A stretch of DNA of 33,236 nt from Actinomycetota bacterium (lineage in GTDB: Bacteria > Actinomycetota > AC-67), in NCBI GenBank assembly GCA_005884515.1, contig VAWS01000069.1, forward strand, positions 1 through 33,236. The letters are read 5' to 3'. The stretch's first letter is position 1. Every line of letters begins with the position of its first letter. The notes beneath the pieces are model-generated. The model was not told where the DNA came from and did not search any database. It saw nothing but the letters and a program-made list of their open reading frames with translations. The translations under genes were made by a program, and so were the position numbers. This document shows positions 22,953-30,731 of the stretch, piece by piece.

Positions 22953-24890
22953 CTAACCGGCTGCTGTGACAGGAACCCCCGGTGCGGGAAAAGTTGCGAC
23001 GATTTTCATGATCTGCTCGCCGTAGCGTTGCATCTTGAGCGGCCCGACACCCGAGATCGCACGCAGTGCAGCGCGCGTGTCGGGATGGACGCGTTCGATC
23101 TCGGCGAGCGTGGCGTCGTGGAAGATCACATACGCGGGCAGTCCCGCCTCCTTCGCGGCGGTCGCGCGCCAGGTCTTCAGCGCCTCGAACAGCGGGCCGC
23201 CGGTGCGAGCCGCGGGCTTCGCGCGAGCAGGCACCACGTCGGCCACCGGCCGCTCGGACGGGGGCGTGATCTCCGATAGGAACGGACTCGGCCGCGGCTT
23301 CGAGCGGCGCTCGCCGTCGCGCGCGCGCGCGAACGAGATGGCGAGGTACCCCTTCGCGCGCGTGATGCCCACGTAGAAGAGACGGCGCTCTTCCGCCCGA
23401 TCCTCGTCCGACGTAGACAGCGCGAACGGCAGCTCTTTATCTTCTAGGCGCGGCAGGAACACGGCTTCGAACTCGAGGCCCTTCGCTCGGTGGAAGGTCA
23501 TCAGCTGCACACCGCGTCCTTCCTCTTCCGACGCGAACCGCGCGCGCAGGTCCGCAAGGAACGCCTCCATGTCTTCGCCGGGGAACTCGGCGGCAAGAAC
23601 CACCAGCCGCTCGAGATCGGCTTGCCGGGTCGCTTCGTCGCCGCCGTCGTACTTGCCGCGCGGGTCGTAGCCGAGCTCGGTGGCGACCCGCACCGCAGCG
23701 ATGGCGACGGGGCCGGTCGCGGCACGCGCCCTCACCGCGAAGCTGCGTGCCGCCGGCCGTTGCAAGAACGAGCCGTCTCGGACCTGGAACGGGATGTGCG
23801 CGCGCGCGAGTTCTTCCTCGAAATCTTCCGAGCGACCGTTGATACGGAACAGCACGGCCATGTCCTCGTACGCGAAGCCGTCGGAGTGCAAGCGCCGGCA
23901 CTCCGAGACGATCCAGGCGATCTCCTGGCGGCCTGTCTCGAAGTCGCGTAGCTCGTGGCGCGCGCCCGACGGCTTCGTCGCGCGCAGCGTCTTCTTCGAG
24001 CCACGGAGGCGCGGTACCAAGCGGTTTGCAACCGTGAGGATCTCCGGCGTGGACCGGTAGTTCTCCTCCAGCGTGACGATGGTCGTGTGGTCCCAGCGAC
24101 CCGCGAAGCGCAGCAGGTGCTCGGGCGTCGCGCCGGTAAAGCCGAAGATGCTCTGGTAGTCGTCGCCGACCACGCACACGTCGTCCCGCGCGCCGACCCA
24201 CAGGTCGAGCAGCGTCTGCTGCAGCAGGTTGACGTCCTGGTACTCATCGACGGTGAACGCGCGGTACCGGCCGCGCACGACGCCGAGCGCGCGCTCGTCC
24301 TCCTGCAGAATAGTGACCGTCTGCTCGAGCAAGTCCTCGAAGTCGATCATCCCCGCCGTGCGCCTCCGCTGCTCGTAAGTCACATAGACGCGGTGCATGA
24401 GGTCGGCGGGGATCGGCGGCTCGTGCGGCCCGAGGCGTTCCAGGTAGTCGCGCGCTGGGATGCGACGGTTCTTGGCCCACTCGATCTCTCCGGCGAGATC
24501 GCGCAACGCCGTGAAGCGGTACGGCATCGGCAGCGACTGCGCGATCCGATGCAGCACCTGACCTTTGTGCGAGAGGATCTCGGGCTGCTCGGGCGAGAAA
24601 CGGCGGAACTGCGCCAGGGCTTCGGCGTGGAACGTGTTGGCGCGCATGCCGGTCGCGCCCAACGCCTGCAACCTGCTGCGCATCTCCCCCGCGGCCTTCG
24701 CCGTGAACGTCACCGCCAAGATCTCCCCGGGCATGAACGCGCCGGTCAGGACCTGGTTCGCGATGCGGCGCGTGATGGTGGTGGTCTTCCCGGTCCCGGC
24801 GCCGGCAAGGATGGCGACCGGACCGGTGACCGCTTCGACCGCCTCGATCTGGGCGTCGTTCAGGCCGTCGAAGATCGGGTTCTCCCCCAT
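22953..24890 (-). CDS. uvrD2: UvrD2-like DNA helicase with C-terminal HRDC domain
   Basis: A 645-residue superfamily 1A helicase that unwinds DNA 3' to 5' in repair. The seven motifs are intact: ILAGAGTGKTTT, AVTFTAKAAGEM, ANTFHAEAL, FTVDEYQDV, VVGDDYQSIFGFTGA, LEENYRSTPEI, LMTFHRAKGLEFE, RRLFYVGITRAKG. A linker rich in Pro, Ala and Arg leads to an HRDC domain (LFEALKTWRATAAKEAGLP, AYVIFHDATLAEI, ISGVGPLKMQRYGEQIM). The HRDC domain and the adjoining adnA and adnB genes are the basis for UvrD2 rather than UvrD1. The tetracysteine region reported in mycobacterial UvrD2 is not visible. It is first in the operon; a -10-like TACTGT lies 7 bases before the ATG. Confidence 0.92.
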   Translation of the reverse strand: MGENPIFDGLNDAQIEAVEAVTGPVAILAGAGTGKTTTITRRIANQVLTGAFMPGEILAVTFTAKAAGEMRSRLQALGATGMRANTFHAEALAQFRRFSPEQPEILSHKGQVLHRIAQSLPMPYRFTALRDLAGEIEWAKNRRIPARDYLERLGPHEPPIPADLMHRVYVTYEQRRRTAGMIDFEDLLEQTVTILQEDERALGVVRGRYRAFTVDEYQDVNLLQQTLLDLWVGARDDVCVVGDDYQSIFGFTGATPEHLLRFAGRWDHTTIVTLEENYRSTPEILTVANRLVPRLRGSKKTLRATKPSGARHELRDFETGRQEIAWIVSECRRLHSDGFAYEDMAVLFRINGRSEDFEEELARAHIPFQVRDGSFLQRPAARSFAVRARAATGPVAIAAVRVATELGYDPRGKYDGGDEATRQADLERLVVLAAEFPGEDMEAFLADLRARFASEEEGRGVQLMTFHRAKGLEFEAVFLPRLEDKELPFALSTSDEDRAEERRLFYVGITRAKGYLAISFARARDGERRSKPRPSPFLSEITPPSERPVADVVPARAKPAARTGGPLFEALKTWRATAAKEAGLPAYVIFHDATLAEIERVHPDTRAALRAISGVGPLKMQRYGEQIMKIVATFPAPGVPVTAAG

Positions 24891-24897
24891 CGCCGCA

Positions 24898-24903
24898 ACA
24901 GTA
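24898..24903 (-). promoter_or_regulatory. -10-like element of the uvrD2-adnAB operon
   Basis: TACTGT on the minus strand, 7 bases before the ATG at 24890. This spacing predicts a leaderless transcript. A -35 box is not obvious. Confidence 0.35.
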
Positions 24904-24970
24904 GAGGCGAGGTGTGACAGCTTCGTGGAGGCTCGTTAGCTGGAGACTTCCGCCAGCGGGCGTAAGAGAA

Positions 24971-24990
24971 GGGGCCTCTTTCGAGGCCCC
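24971..24990 (-). terminator. Intrinsic terminator after the GYD-family remnant
   Basis: GGGGCCTC and GAGGCCCC form a perfect 8-bp stem with loop GAAA on the minus strand, followed by TTCTCTTAC. It stands 21 bases past the stop of the GYD-family frame and would insulate uvrD2 from it. Confidence 0.75.
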
Positions 24991-25011
24991 TCACTCCACC
25001 CGGCTCCCCAC

Positions 25012-25191
25012 TCAGATCAGCTTGCGCACCTCGTCCATCGTGAACGCGCGCACGGTCTCGGTTGCGACGTTTCCGCGACCTGCGACCAGCAGAGTGACCT
25101 TGGCAACCGTCTCGTCGTCGGGCGCGTCGCAGATCACGATCTGGTCGTACTGCCCCATCGTGAGGTAGTGCCCGACGATCTTGACGCCCAT
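25012..25191 (-). pseudogene. GYD-family protein lacking its N-terminal third
   Basis: From an ATG at 25191 the frame gives 59 residues: MGVKIVGHYLTMGQYDQIVI, then CDAPDDETVAKVTLLVAGRGNV and TETVRAFTMDEVRKLI. This matches the central and C-terminal part of the small GYD domain proteins (about 95-100 residues). The first strand and helix, normally MPTYVxLxxFT with the Gly of GYD-type turns, are not upstream in any frame: the same frame runs open for about 20 codons of unrelated sequence without a start. It is probably a remnant, or a gene with a lost block near 25195-25240. Function in the family is unknown. Confidence 0.6.
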
Positions 25192-25280
25192 GTCTTCGAC
25201 GCGCTTCTGGACGAACGGGCGTCCGTCTTGCTCTCGTCCTACACCCAGCGCGCGCGGAATGGAACCCCTTCGTTGAAGAA

Positions 25281-25310
25281 GAAAAAGGGAGGACCCCCTT
25301 TCGGGGGCCC
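25281..25310 (-). terminator. Intrinsic terminator of rnpB
   Basis: On the minus strand GGGCCCCC pairs with GGGGGTCC around GAAA (8 pairs, one G-U), and TCCCTTTTTCTTCTTC follows. A classic terminator immediately after the RNase P RNA. Confidence 0.85.
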
Positions 25311-25314
25311 CCGA

Positions 25315-25674
25315 TGAAGAGCGGGCCTATAAGCGGGATCCTGTCCTCCGCCGAAGCGGAGGGGCGACCATCCCTCTGGGATCGCCGTTACCGGCGACCT
25401 CGTGCAGCCGACCCGGGAGCATCGAGCGGGCTACTCGCTCCCTGCTTGGCCTTGCTCCGCGCGGGGCTTGCCGAGCCGCGACGGTCACCCGCCGCGCTGG
25501 TGAGCTCTTACCTCACCGTTTCACCCTTACCTGCATCGCTGCAGGCGGTCTGTTTTCTGTGGCGCTTTCCCCGGGTTGCCCCGGGTGGGCGTTACCCACC
25601 GCGCTGCCCTACGGAGTCCCGACTTTCCTCGACACGGTCACCCGTGCCGCGGTCGCCCGGCCTGCTCTCCGGCA
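25315..25674 (-). ncRNA. rnpB: RNase P RNA, bacterial class A
   Basis: The catalytic RNA that trims the 5' ends of tRNA precursors. The conserved blocks are in order on the minus strand: GAGGAAAGTC near the 5' end, CACAGAAAACAGACCGCC, AGGGTGAAACGGTGAGGTAAGAGCTCACC, a large central arm with GCAAGGCCAAGCAGG, and the 3' block GGACAGGATCCCGCTTATAGGCC. The 5' GAGAGC pairs with the 3' GCTCTT to close P1. Two normally conserved spots differ: GTCCGG is GTCGGG after GAGGAAA, and the usual ACAGAA near the 3' end is ACAGGA. End positions are estimated from the P1 pairing. Confidence 0.93.
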
Positions 25675-25686
25675 CCAGTGTAACGC

Positions 25687-26142
25687 CTAGAGCAGCCCGT
25701 CCAATGCCAGATTCACGAGCTCGTCCGCGCGGACATTCTGCTCGCGCCGCACGTGCTCGTACGTGACGCGGTCGAAGGCGCGCGCCAGCTCGATCGCCTC
25801 GGTGTGCAGCTCCTTCAACCCCGGGTTCTTCACTTTGTAGCGTCCGGAAAGCTGCTCGATCAGAAGCTTCGAGTCACTGCGCACGTGCACCGCGCGCGCG
25901 CCGATCTCCGCGACACGGCGCAGCCCGGCGATCACCGCGCTGTACTCCGCGACATTGTTCGTCGCGACGCCGATCGTCTCGCCGATGCCTTCGATCTCGT
26001 TTCCGTCCGGCGTCTGGATGGACACGCCGTACGCGGCCGAACCGGGGTTGCCGCGCGAGCCACCGTCGCAATTGATGATCAGTTCTGCCGGCGGCTCCGG
26101 CCAAAGTGTCAAGTGAGCCTTGATCGATGGACGCTTCCCCAT
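25687..26142 (-). CDS. RNase H-family protein (Rv2228c N-domain type)
   Basis: About 151 residues. The four acidic catalytic positions of RNase HI are visible: D in INCDGGSRGNPG, E in NNVAEYSAV, D in VRSDSKLLIEQL and D in NVRADELVN. The enzyme would cut RNA in RNA-DNA hybrids. I chose the ATG at 26142, since GAGGGA lies just before it; a TTG at 26169 overlaps the stop of the zinc-ribbon gene and is the alternative. In mycobacteria the homologue is fused to a phosphatase domain; here only the RNase H part exists. It ends 13 bases before the 5' side of rnpB. Confidence 0.9.
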   Translation of the reverse strand: MGKRPSIKAHLTLWPEPPAELIINCDGGSRGNPGSAAYGVSIQTPDGNEIEGIGETIGVATNNVAEYSAVIAGLRRVAEIGARAVHVRSDSKLLIEQLSGRYKVKNPGLKELHTEAIELARAFDRVTYEHVRREQNVRADELVNLALDGLL

Positions 26143-26165
26143 CGATCCCTCATCCCGGCCATCGA

Positions 26166-26900
26166 TCAACCCTCAGGAATGACGAGCAGCCGGCGGCAGT
26201 TCTCGCAGCGGATGATCGGCTCGTCGCTTCGCTTGATCTCGTCGCGTTGCATCGGTGACAGCGGAAGGCCGCACGCGCGGCAGGTCCCGTCGACGAGCGC
26301 GCCGACCGCGACGCCGCCGCGCCGCGCGCGGATGTCTTCGTACAGCGCGAGGACTTCCGGGTGGATCGTCGGCACCAGCTGCGCGCGCTCCTCCGCGAAG
26401 CGCTTCAGCTCGTTCTCGATCTCGATCGATGCGTCGTCCCGCCGCTTCGTCGCGTCGGCGATCTTGCCGTCGAGCTCGGCAAGCGAGGTGAAGAGGTCGC
26501 CGTGCTCATTCTCGATGGTCTCGCGCCGCTCCATCACCTCGAGCTCCTGGTCTTCGAGGTGGGACTTCCGCCGGCGAAGCGCGTCGAGCTCGGCTTGGAT
26601 GTTTGCCAGCTCCTTGGGGTTCGAGACCTCGCCCGAGTACAGCCGGCTTTGCTCGTGCGAGACCTTGTCGTCGATCTGTTGGATCTCCGTCTCGAGCTTC
26701 GTCTGCTCGCGCGCGACCGAATCGAGGCTCGCTTGCGCCTCGGCGTGCGTGACGGCAAGTCCCGAGCGTTGCTCGTTCAGCTCGTCGAGCTCGCGCTGCT
26801 CGGGGAGGTCGGCCTTCCGTTGATTCAGGCGGTCTATCCCGCTATCGACCCGCTGGAGATCAAGGAGCGGACGCATCGACTCGCGCGTGACACCTTCCAC
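26166..26900 (-). CDS. Coiled-coil protein with C4 zinc ribbon (Rv2229c type)
   Basis: A 244-residue cytoplasmic protein. Residues about 10-180 are a long Glu/Arg/Leu-rich antiparallel coiled coil. The C-terminus is a four-cysteine zinc ribbon: CRACGLPLSP, then IRCENCRRLL. This matches the actinobacterial family next to the RNase H gene (Rv2229c-Rv2228c order), and the two genes overlap or abut here as well. The family has been linked to nucleic-acid or secretion roles without proof. The Nif3-like gene usually upstream in mycobacteria is absent; mtrA lies divergently instead. Confidence 0.9.
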   Translation of the reverse strand: MEGVTRESMRPLLDLQRVDSGIDRLNQRKADLPEQRELDELNEQRSGLAVTHAEAQASLDSVAREQTKLETEIQQIDDKVSHEQSRLYSGEVSNPKELANIQAELDALRRRKSHLEDQELEVMERRETIENEHGDLFTSLAELDGKIADATKRRDDASIEIENELKRFAEERAQLVPTIHPEVLALYEDIRARRGGVAVGALVDGTCRACGLPLSPMQRDEIKRSDEPIIRCENCRRLLVIPEG

Positions 26901-26996
26901 CCCTTCGGTTCCCCCCTGTTTTCAGGTCGTCGCGCCCAACCTAGCAGCGCCGCAAGCCGTCTGCGAGTGGACCTCCCGCGCGCAACTGCGCAACGG

Positions 26997-27002
26997 TATC
27001 GT
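26997..27002 (+). promoter_or_regulatory. -10-like element of the mtrAB operon
   Basis: TATCGT ends 8 bases before the ATG at 27011. No Shine-Dalgarno sequence lies between them, so a leaderless start is likely. The -35 region is not clear. Confidence 0.35.
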
Positions 27003-27010
27003 TTGAGCCG

Positions 27011-27694
27011 ATGGCCGAGCGGATCTTGCTCGTTGAGGACGACCGCCGGGTGCGGCGCGCGACGGCGCTTACCCTGGCCGACGAAGGCTACGAAGTGCTC
27101 GAAGCGGAAGATGGTTCGAGCGGCCTTCGCTTGCTCGCCGAACGCCGGCCCGAGCTTGCGATCCTCGACGTCATGCTGCCCGACATCGACGGGTTCGAGG
27201 TGTGTCGCGAGATCCGCAAGCGCAACGACCTCCCGATCATCTTCCTCACCGCGAAGACCGACACCGTCGATGTCGTCGTGGGGCTGGAGTCCGGGGCCGA
27301 CGACTACCTGACGAAACCGTTTGCGCCGAAGGAGCTGGTCGCGCGCGTGCGTGCCTTGCTGCGCCGGTTCCGCTCGGAACCGCGGCCGGTGCGGATCCAA
27401 TTGGGCGACGTCGAGATCGATCCCGAAGGCGGAGCCGTTCGCAAGAACGGCCGGCAGGTCTCGCTGACCAAGACCGAGTTCAACCTGCTTCGTTGCTTGG
27501 CGGAACGGCCGAACCAAGTATTCAGTCGCGAGACGCTGCTCGAACGGGTGTGGGGCTACGATTATCTCGGCGACTCGCGCCTCGTCGATGTTCATGTGCG
27601 CCGGTTACGCGCGAAGATCGAAACCGATGCCGCCAACCCCACGGTCATCGTGACCGTGCGCGGGCTCGGGTACAAAGCGTCGAGCGAGCCGTGA
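27011..27694 (+). CDS. mtrA: OmpR-family response regulator, MtrA-like
   Basis: A 227-residue DNA-binding regulator. The receiver domain shows the acidic pair in LLVEDDRRVRR, the phospho-acceptor Asp in LAILDVMLPDIDGFEV (about residue 52), Thr in IIFLTAKTD and Lys in DDYLTKPFAPKELVARV. The OmpR winged helix follows, with LTKTEFNLLRCLAERPNQVFSRETLLERVWGY, RLVDVHVRRLRAKIE and a C-terminal TVRGLGYK. The order regulator, kinase, GerMN lipoprotein matches mtrA-mtrB-lpqB, which controls cell wall and division genes in actinobacteria. Its stop overlaps the kinase GTG (GTGA at 27691-27694). Confidence 0.93.
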   Translation: MAERILLVEDDRRVRRATALTLADEGYEVLEAEDGSSGLRLLAERRPELAILDVMLPDIDGFEVCREIRKRNDLPIIFLTAKTDTVDVVVGLESGADDYLTKPFAPKELVARVRALLRRFRSEPRPVRIQLGDVEIDPEGGAVRKNGRQVSLTKTEFNLLRCLAERPNQVFSRETLLERVWGYDYLGDSRLVDVHVRRLRAKIETDAANPTVIVTVRGLGYKASSEP

Positions 27695-29082
27695 GGTCGC
27701 CCCTCAAGTTCTTCCGTAGCCGGAGCCTCCGGTTCCGGATAACGCTGGCGTTCGTTGCGTCGGGTTTCTTGCTCGCCGTGATCCTTTCCGTTGCCACGTT
27801 CTTCACGGTGCGGTCCTTCCTCGAGAACCAGCGTGTGAAAGCGTCCACACGCCAGACACTCTTCGGAGTACTGTTCGCGCGCGAGTTCTTCCAGCAAGCG
27901 CGCGGCAACACCGAAGACATCGTGTCCCTGCTCCAGACCCGCAGCGGGCTGGACGCGATGATTATCCAAGGTGATCAGTACCTGGCCACGTCGCTCTCTT
28001 TGACCCCCAGCGTCGTGCCGAAAGACCTCAAGCGGCTCGTCGCCAACGAGCGGCTGGGCTACCAGCAAACCGAGATCGGCAGCGCCCGCGAGCTCGCCTT
28101 CGGAGCGCCGCTCCCGGCGCCGGACACCGCGTTGTACTTCTTCTATTCGCTCGCCGACATCGACAAGACGATGAGTGTTCTCTTGCGCGCACTCATAGTC
28201 GCCGGCTTGGCCGTCGTCATGATCAGCGCAGTGCTCGCGCTACGGGTCGGCGGCAGGATCCTGCGACCCCTACACGAAGTATCGTCGGCGACGCAGCGCG
28301 TTGCGGAAGGGCTGCTCGAAACACGTGTTTACGCCGCGACCGAGGATGAAGTCGGGGTGCTGGCCGCGTCGTTCAACGAGATGGCCTCCGCGTTCCAAGG
28401 CATGCTGGAGCGCGAGCGCCGGTTCGTCGCCAACGTGTCGCACGAGCTGCGCACGCCGCTATCGGCGTTACAGAGCGCGAGCGAGCTGCTCGTGACGCAC
28501 CGCAACGACTTCTCGCCGTCCTCTCGTGAAGCCGTCGATCTGATCGCCGATGACGTTGCGAGCTTGCGGAGGCTGGTCGAAGAGCTGATGGAGGTATCCG
28601 AGGTCGACGCTGGTAAAGCGATCATCCGATGGGAAGAGGTCGACCTGCGCGCGCTGACGACCGCGGTCGTTCGTAAGCTGCACCGCAACGCGCCAGTGGC
28701 GGGACCTGCAGTCGTCACTCTGTCGGACAAAGCGCGGCTCGAGCGGATCATGTCCAACCTCGTGCACAACGCGTTCGAGCATGGGCGCGGTAACGACGTG
28801 CATGTGACGATCGGCGAGGAGAACGGGACCTGCCGGCTTGCCGTTTCCGACGGCGGACCAGGGATCCCACCCGACGCCTTGCCGCATCTGTTCGACCGGT
28901 TCTACAAAGCCGACCGAAGCCGCTCGCGCGACCGCGGCGGCTTCGGGCTGGGATTGGCGATCGCGTTCGAGAACGCCCGGCTCTTGGGGGGCACGATCGA
29001 GGCGACAAGCCCATTGGGCGGCCCCACCACATTCACGGTTCTCATCCCCCGAAAGGCGGCCCCGCCAGAGGAAACGCCGTGA
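27691..29082 (+). CDS. mtrB: Sensor histidine kinase, MtrB-like
   Basis: A 463-residue membrane kinase and partner of the preceding regulator. I chose the GTG at 27691 for its GTGA overlap. Membrane helices lie at about residues 16-40 and 165-187, enclosing an extracytoplasmic sensor of about 125 residues. A HAMP linker follows (RVGGRILRPLHEVSSATQRVAEG). The phosphorylated His is in NVSHELRTPLSAL (about 249). The ATPase part has the N box NLVHNAFEHG, DGGPGIP, FDRFYKAD and GFGLGLAIAFENA. All catalytic motifs are intact. Confidence 0.93.
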   Translation: MRSPLKFFRSRSLRFRITLAFVASGFLLAVILSVATFFTVRSFLENQRVKASTRQTLFGVLFAREFFQQARGNTEDIVSLLQTRSGLDAMIIQGDQYLATSLSLTPSVVPKDLKRLVANERLGYQQTEIGSARELAFGAPLPAPDTALYFFYSLADIDKTMSVLLRALIVAGLAVVMISAVLALRVGGRILRPLHEVSSATQRVAEGLLETRVYAATEDEVGVLAASFNEMASAFQGMLERERRFVANVSHELRTPLSALQSASELLVTHRNDFSPSSREAVDLIADDVASLRRLVEELMEVSEVDAGKAIIRWEEVDLRALTTAVVRKLHRNAPVAGPAVVTLSDKARLERIMSNLVHNAFEHGRGNDVHVTIGEENGTCRLAVSDGGPGIPPDALPHLFDRFYKADRSRSRDRGGFGLGLAIAFENARLLGGTIEATSPLGGPTTFTVLIPRKAAPPEETP

Positions 29083-29630
29083 GACGAGCCGCGGCCGGGC
29101 TCCTTCTCCTCCTTGCCGCGTGTAGCAGTGTGGACCGAGCCACGGCGATCCCCAGCGATGAAGTCCCGTTCTCGCTGTCGCGTGCCTCCGAGTCGCCCGC
29201 GCCGGTTACGGCGACTTCCCCCTTCGTCCTGACCTTCGTGCTCCACGGGCGGCTCGTAGACGTGACCAGACAACTCGGCTCGGCACAGCCCGAGGAGTCG
29301 GTCCTTGTCGCATTGCTAGACGGACCGACGGCGCGCGAAGCCACTCGCGGCATTAGGACGGAGATCCCTGCCGAAGCCCGCCTCCTGACAGTATCCGTGA
29401 CCGGCGGCGTCGTACAGGTGAACCTCAGCCGCGAGTTCCAAGCCGCCGGCTCGAGCCAAAGCGTGCTCCTGCGCGTCGCTCAGGTCGTCCGGACCCTCAC
29501 CTCGATCAAGGGGATCTCGCTCGTCTGGTTCCAGATCGACGGCGAGTTCGTCGGCGTTCCGACCGACTCCGGCGTGGTTAACCGCCCGGTCGGTTCGACG
29601 GACTACGGGTCGATTCGACCGCGTCCTTAG
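29079..29630 (+). CDS. GerMN-domain lipoprotein (short LpqB-like)
   Basis: 183 residues from a GTG that overlaps the kinase stop as GTGA. The N-terminus is a lipoprotein signal (RRAAAGLLLLLAACSS) with lipobox LAAC. A GerMN domain covers about residues 47-150 (VLHGRLVDVTRQ, LVALLDGPTAREATRGIRTEIPAEARLL, VNLSREF, LRVAQVVRTLTSIKGISLVWFQIDGE). LpqB of mycobacteria is about 580 residues and has a beta-propeller after the GerMN domain; that part is absent here. The place after mtrAB suggests the same job of modulating the kinase outside the cell. Confidence 0.87.
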   Translation: MRRAAAGLLLLLAACSSVDRATAIPSDEVPFSLSRASESPAPVTATSPFVLTFVLHGRLVDVTRQLGSAQPEESVLVALLDGPTAREATRGIRTEIPAEARLLTVSVTGGVVQVNLSREFQAAGSSQSVLLRVAQVVRTLTSIKGISLVWFQIDGEFVGVPTDSGVVNRPVGSTDYGSIRPRP

Positions 29631-29733
29631 AGACAGAAGAGCCGAATCGTCACGCGACTGTAACGAGTCCGTAGGCGTTTCTTCATCTGGGGGCGGCATC
29701 CTAAAACGTGCGGCACCTGAGATGGTTTCCCCC

Positions 29734-29787
29734 ACTCGGATCCCTCGCCGCGCCGCACGCACGGCGAGGGACTCCGGGTATTTTTTT
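29734..29787 (+). terminator. Long intrinsic terminator of the mtrAB operon
   Basis: ACTCGGATCCCTCGCCG (29734-29750) pairs with 29762-29779 to form a 17-bp helix with one bulged C at 29772, and is followed by A and seven Ts (29781-29787). It lies about 100 bases past the GerMN stop. I see nothing else in 29631-29733. Confidence 0.85.
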
Positions 29788-29790
29788 GGG

Positions 29791-29943
29791 CTATTTTTGG
29801 GTCTGTTTTCCGCGCCACTCGTCGGCCGTCAGCGCGTACATCCGGTGGTCTTCCCACACCCCGTTGATCAGAAGGTACGCCGGTGCGTGACGGGGGCCGA
29901 GCGGCTTGATCGAAGCGACCGTCCCGTCGATCGCGACTCTCAT
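29791..29943 (-). CDS. Small protein of 50 residues, family unknown
   Basis: The ATG at 29943 overlaps the stop of the upstream coiled-coil gene (ATGA), and the frame ends at a TAG at 29791-29793. The sequence MRVAIDGTVASIKPLGPRHA, followed by PAYLLINGVWEDHRMYALTADEWRGKQTQK, has regular hydrophobic spacing and a Trp-rich second half. I see no signal peptide or membrane helix. The stop-start overlap and sensible composition support real coding. I do not recognise it. It would be last in the operon with the coiled-coil gene, just before the convergent mtrAB terminator. Confidence 0.65.
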   Translation of the reverse strand: MRVAIDGTVASIKPLGPRHAPAYLLINGVWEDHRMYALTADEWRGKQTQK

Positions 29944-30707
29944 CCCCCGCGCTCCGCACGTCGAGCTGCCTTGTCGGCAACGCGGCGCGCCTCGGTCGCT
30001 TCTCGGCGCGCGAACCGAACCTTCTCTTTCGCCGCGTCGGCGCGGGCCCGCGCGTCGTCCGCTTCCTTCGCGAGCTGGGTGGCGCGCGCTTCTGCTTCCG
30101 TGGCGCGGCCTTCCGCTTCCTCGGCGGCCGTTTGGAGCTTGGCGGACTCCTTCTGCAGGCGCGCGCTCGTCTGACGGGGTTTATCTTCCTCGGCGCGCGC
30201 GGCCGGCACCACACTCAGCGCGCCGACGTCGCCGAAGCCGGCTCGTTTGAGCTCCTTCGTGAGCGTGCCGTTGCGGACGGCCTCGCGGCCTTCGTCGTCG
30301 ACGGTAGTCGCGTAGAAGGTGTCGGCGACTCGCTCGAGCAACGCCTCGTTCGGCGTGTGACCGGCGTCGGAGAGGATCTTCCGCGCGCGATCGACCAGAT
30401 CGCGGACGGCTTTCCGCTCTGCCGCCGTCGCCTCCTTCACGGCCGCCGCGTCGCCCGACCGTATGAGCTTCTTCTGTGCATCTCGAAGAAGCGCACCCGC
30501 TTCGAAGAGCGACTCAACGGCCTCGGGATAGGCGCGCGCAACCTGATTGACGGCCCAGGCCGGGACGCCCGGCTTCTTGAGCGCGCGCACTTCGGCTGCT
30601 GCGTCCTTGTCCCCGCCGGCGGCCAGCTCCTTCGCGAGCGCGTTGCGCGCGCCCGTGAACTCGTCCAGCGGGAGCGCGTACAGGTCCGACGTAGGGTCTT
30701 TCGCCAC
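29940..30707 (-). CDS. Coiled-coil protein with Ala/Arg/Glu-rich C-terminus
   Basis: A 255-residue protein with no signal or membrane helix. The N-terminal 170 residues are a helical domain with LYALPLDEFTGARNALAKELAAGGDKDAAAEVRALKKP, VPAWAVNQVARAYPEAVESL and RARKILSDAGH, a pattern I associate with uncharacterised actinobacterial proteins. From about residue 175 it is one long coiled coil of Ala, Arg, Glu and Lys. It is downstream of Ku on the same strand, 24 bases away, and overlaps the 50-residue gene. Co-transcription with Ku hints at a DNA-related role, but that is context only. Confidence 0.85.
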   Translation of the reverse strand: MAKDPTSDLYALPLDEFTGARNALAKELAAGGDKDAAAEVRALKKPGVPAWAVNQVARAYPEAVESLFEAGALLRDAQKKLIRSGDAAAVKEATAAERKAVRDLVDRARKILSDAGHTPNEALLERVADTFYATTVDDEGREAVRNGTLTKELKRAGFGDVGALSVVPAARAEEDKPRQTSARLQKESAKLQTAAEEAEGRATEAEARATQLAKEADDARARADAAKEKVRFARREATEARRVADKAARRAERGG

Positions 30708-30731
30708 GCGCGAACTCTACCGCGCCGCCGC

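Noticed and set aside
17554-24917. Long plus-strand open frames opposite the helicase genes
   Set aside because: Composition is Arg/Ala/Val repeats typical of antisense frames in GC-rich DNA. The minus strand carries complete helicase motifs.
29640-29790. Possible c-di-AMP (ydaO-type) riboswitch on the minus strand, because of GGGGGAAACC and nearby stems
   Set aside because: The other conserved blocks of that riboswitch are missing, and no minus-strand gene follows that it could control. The stems are explained by the plus-strand terminator.
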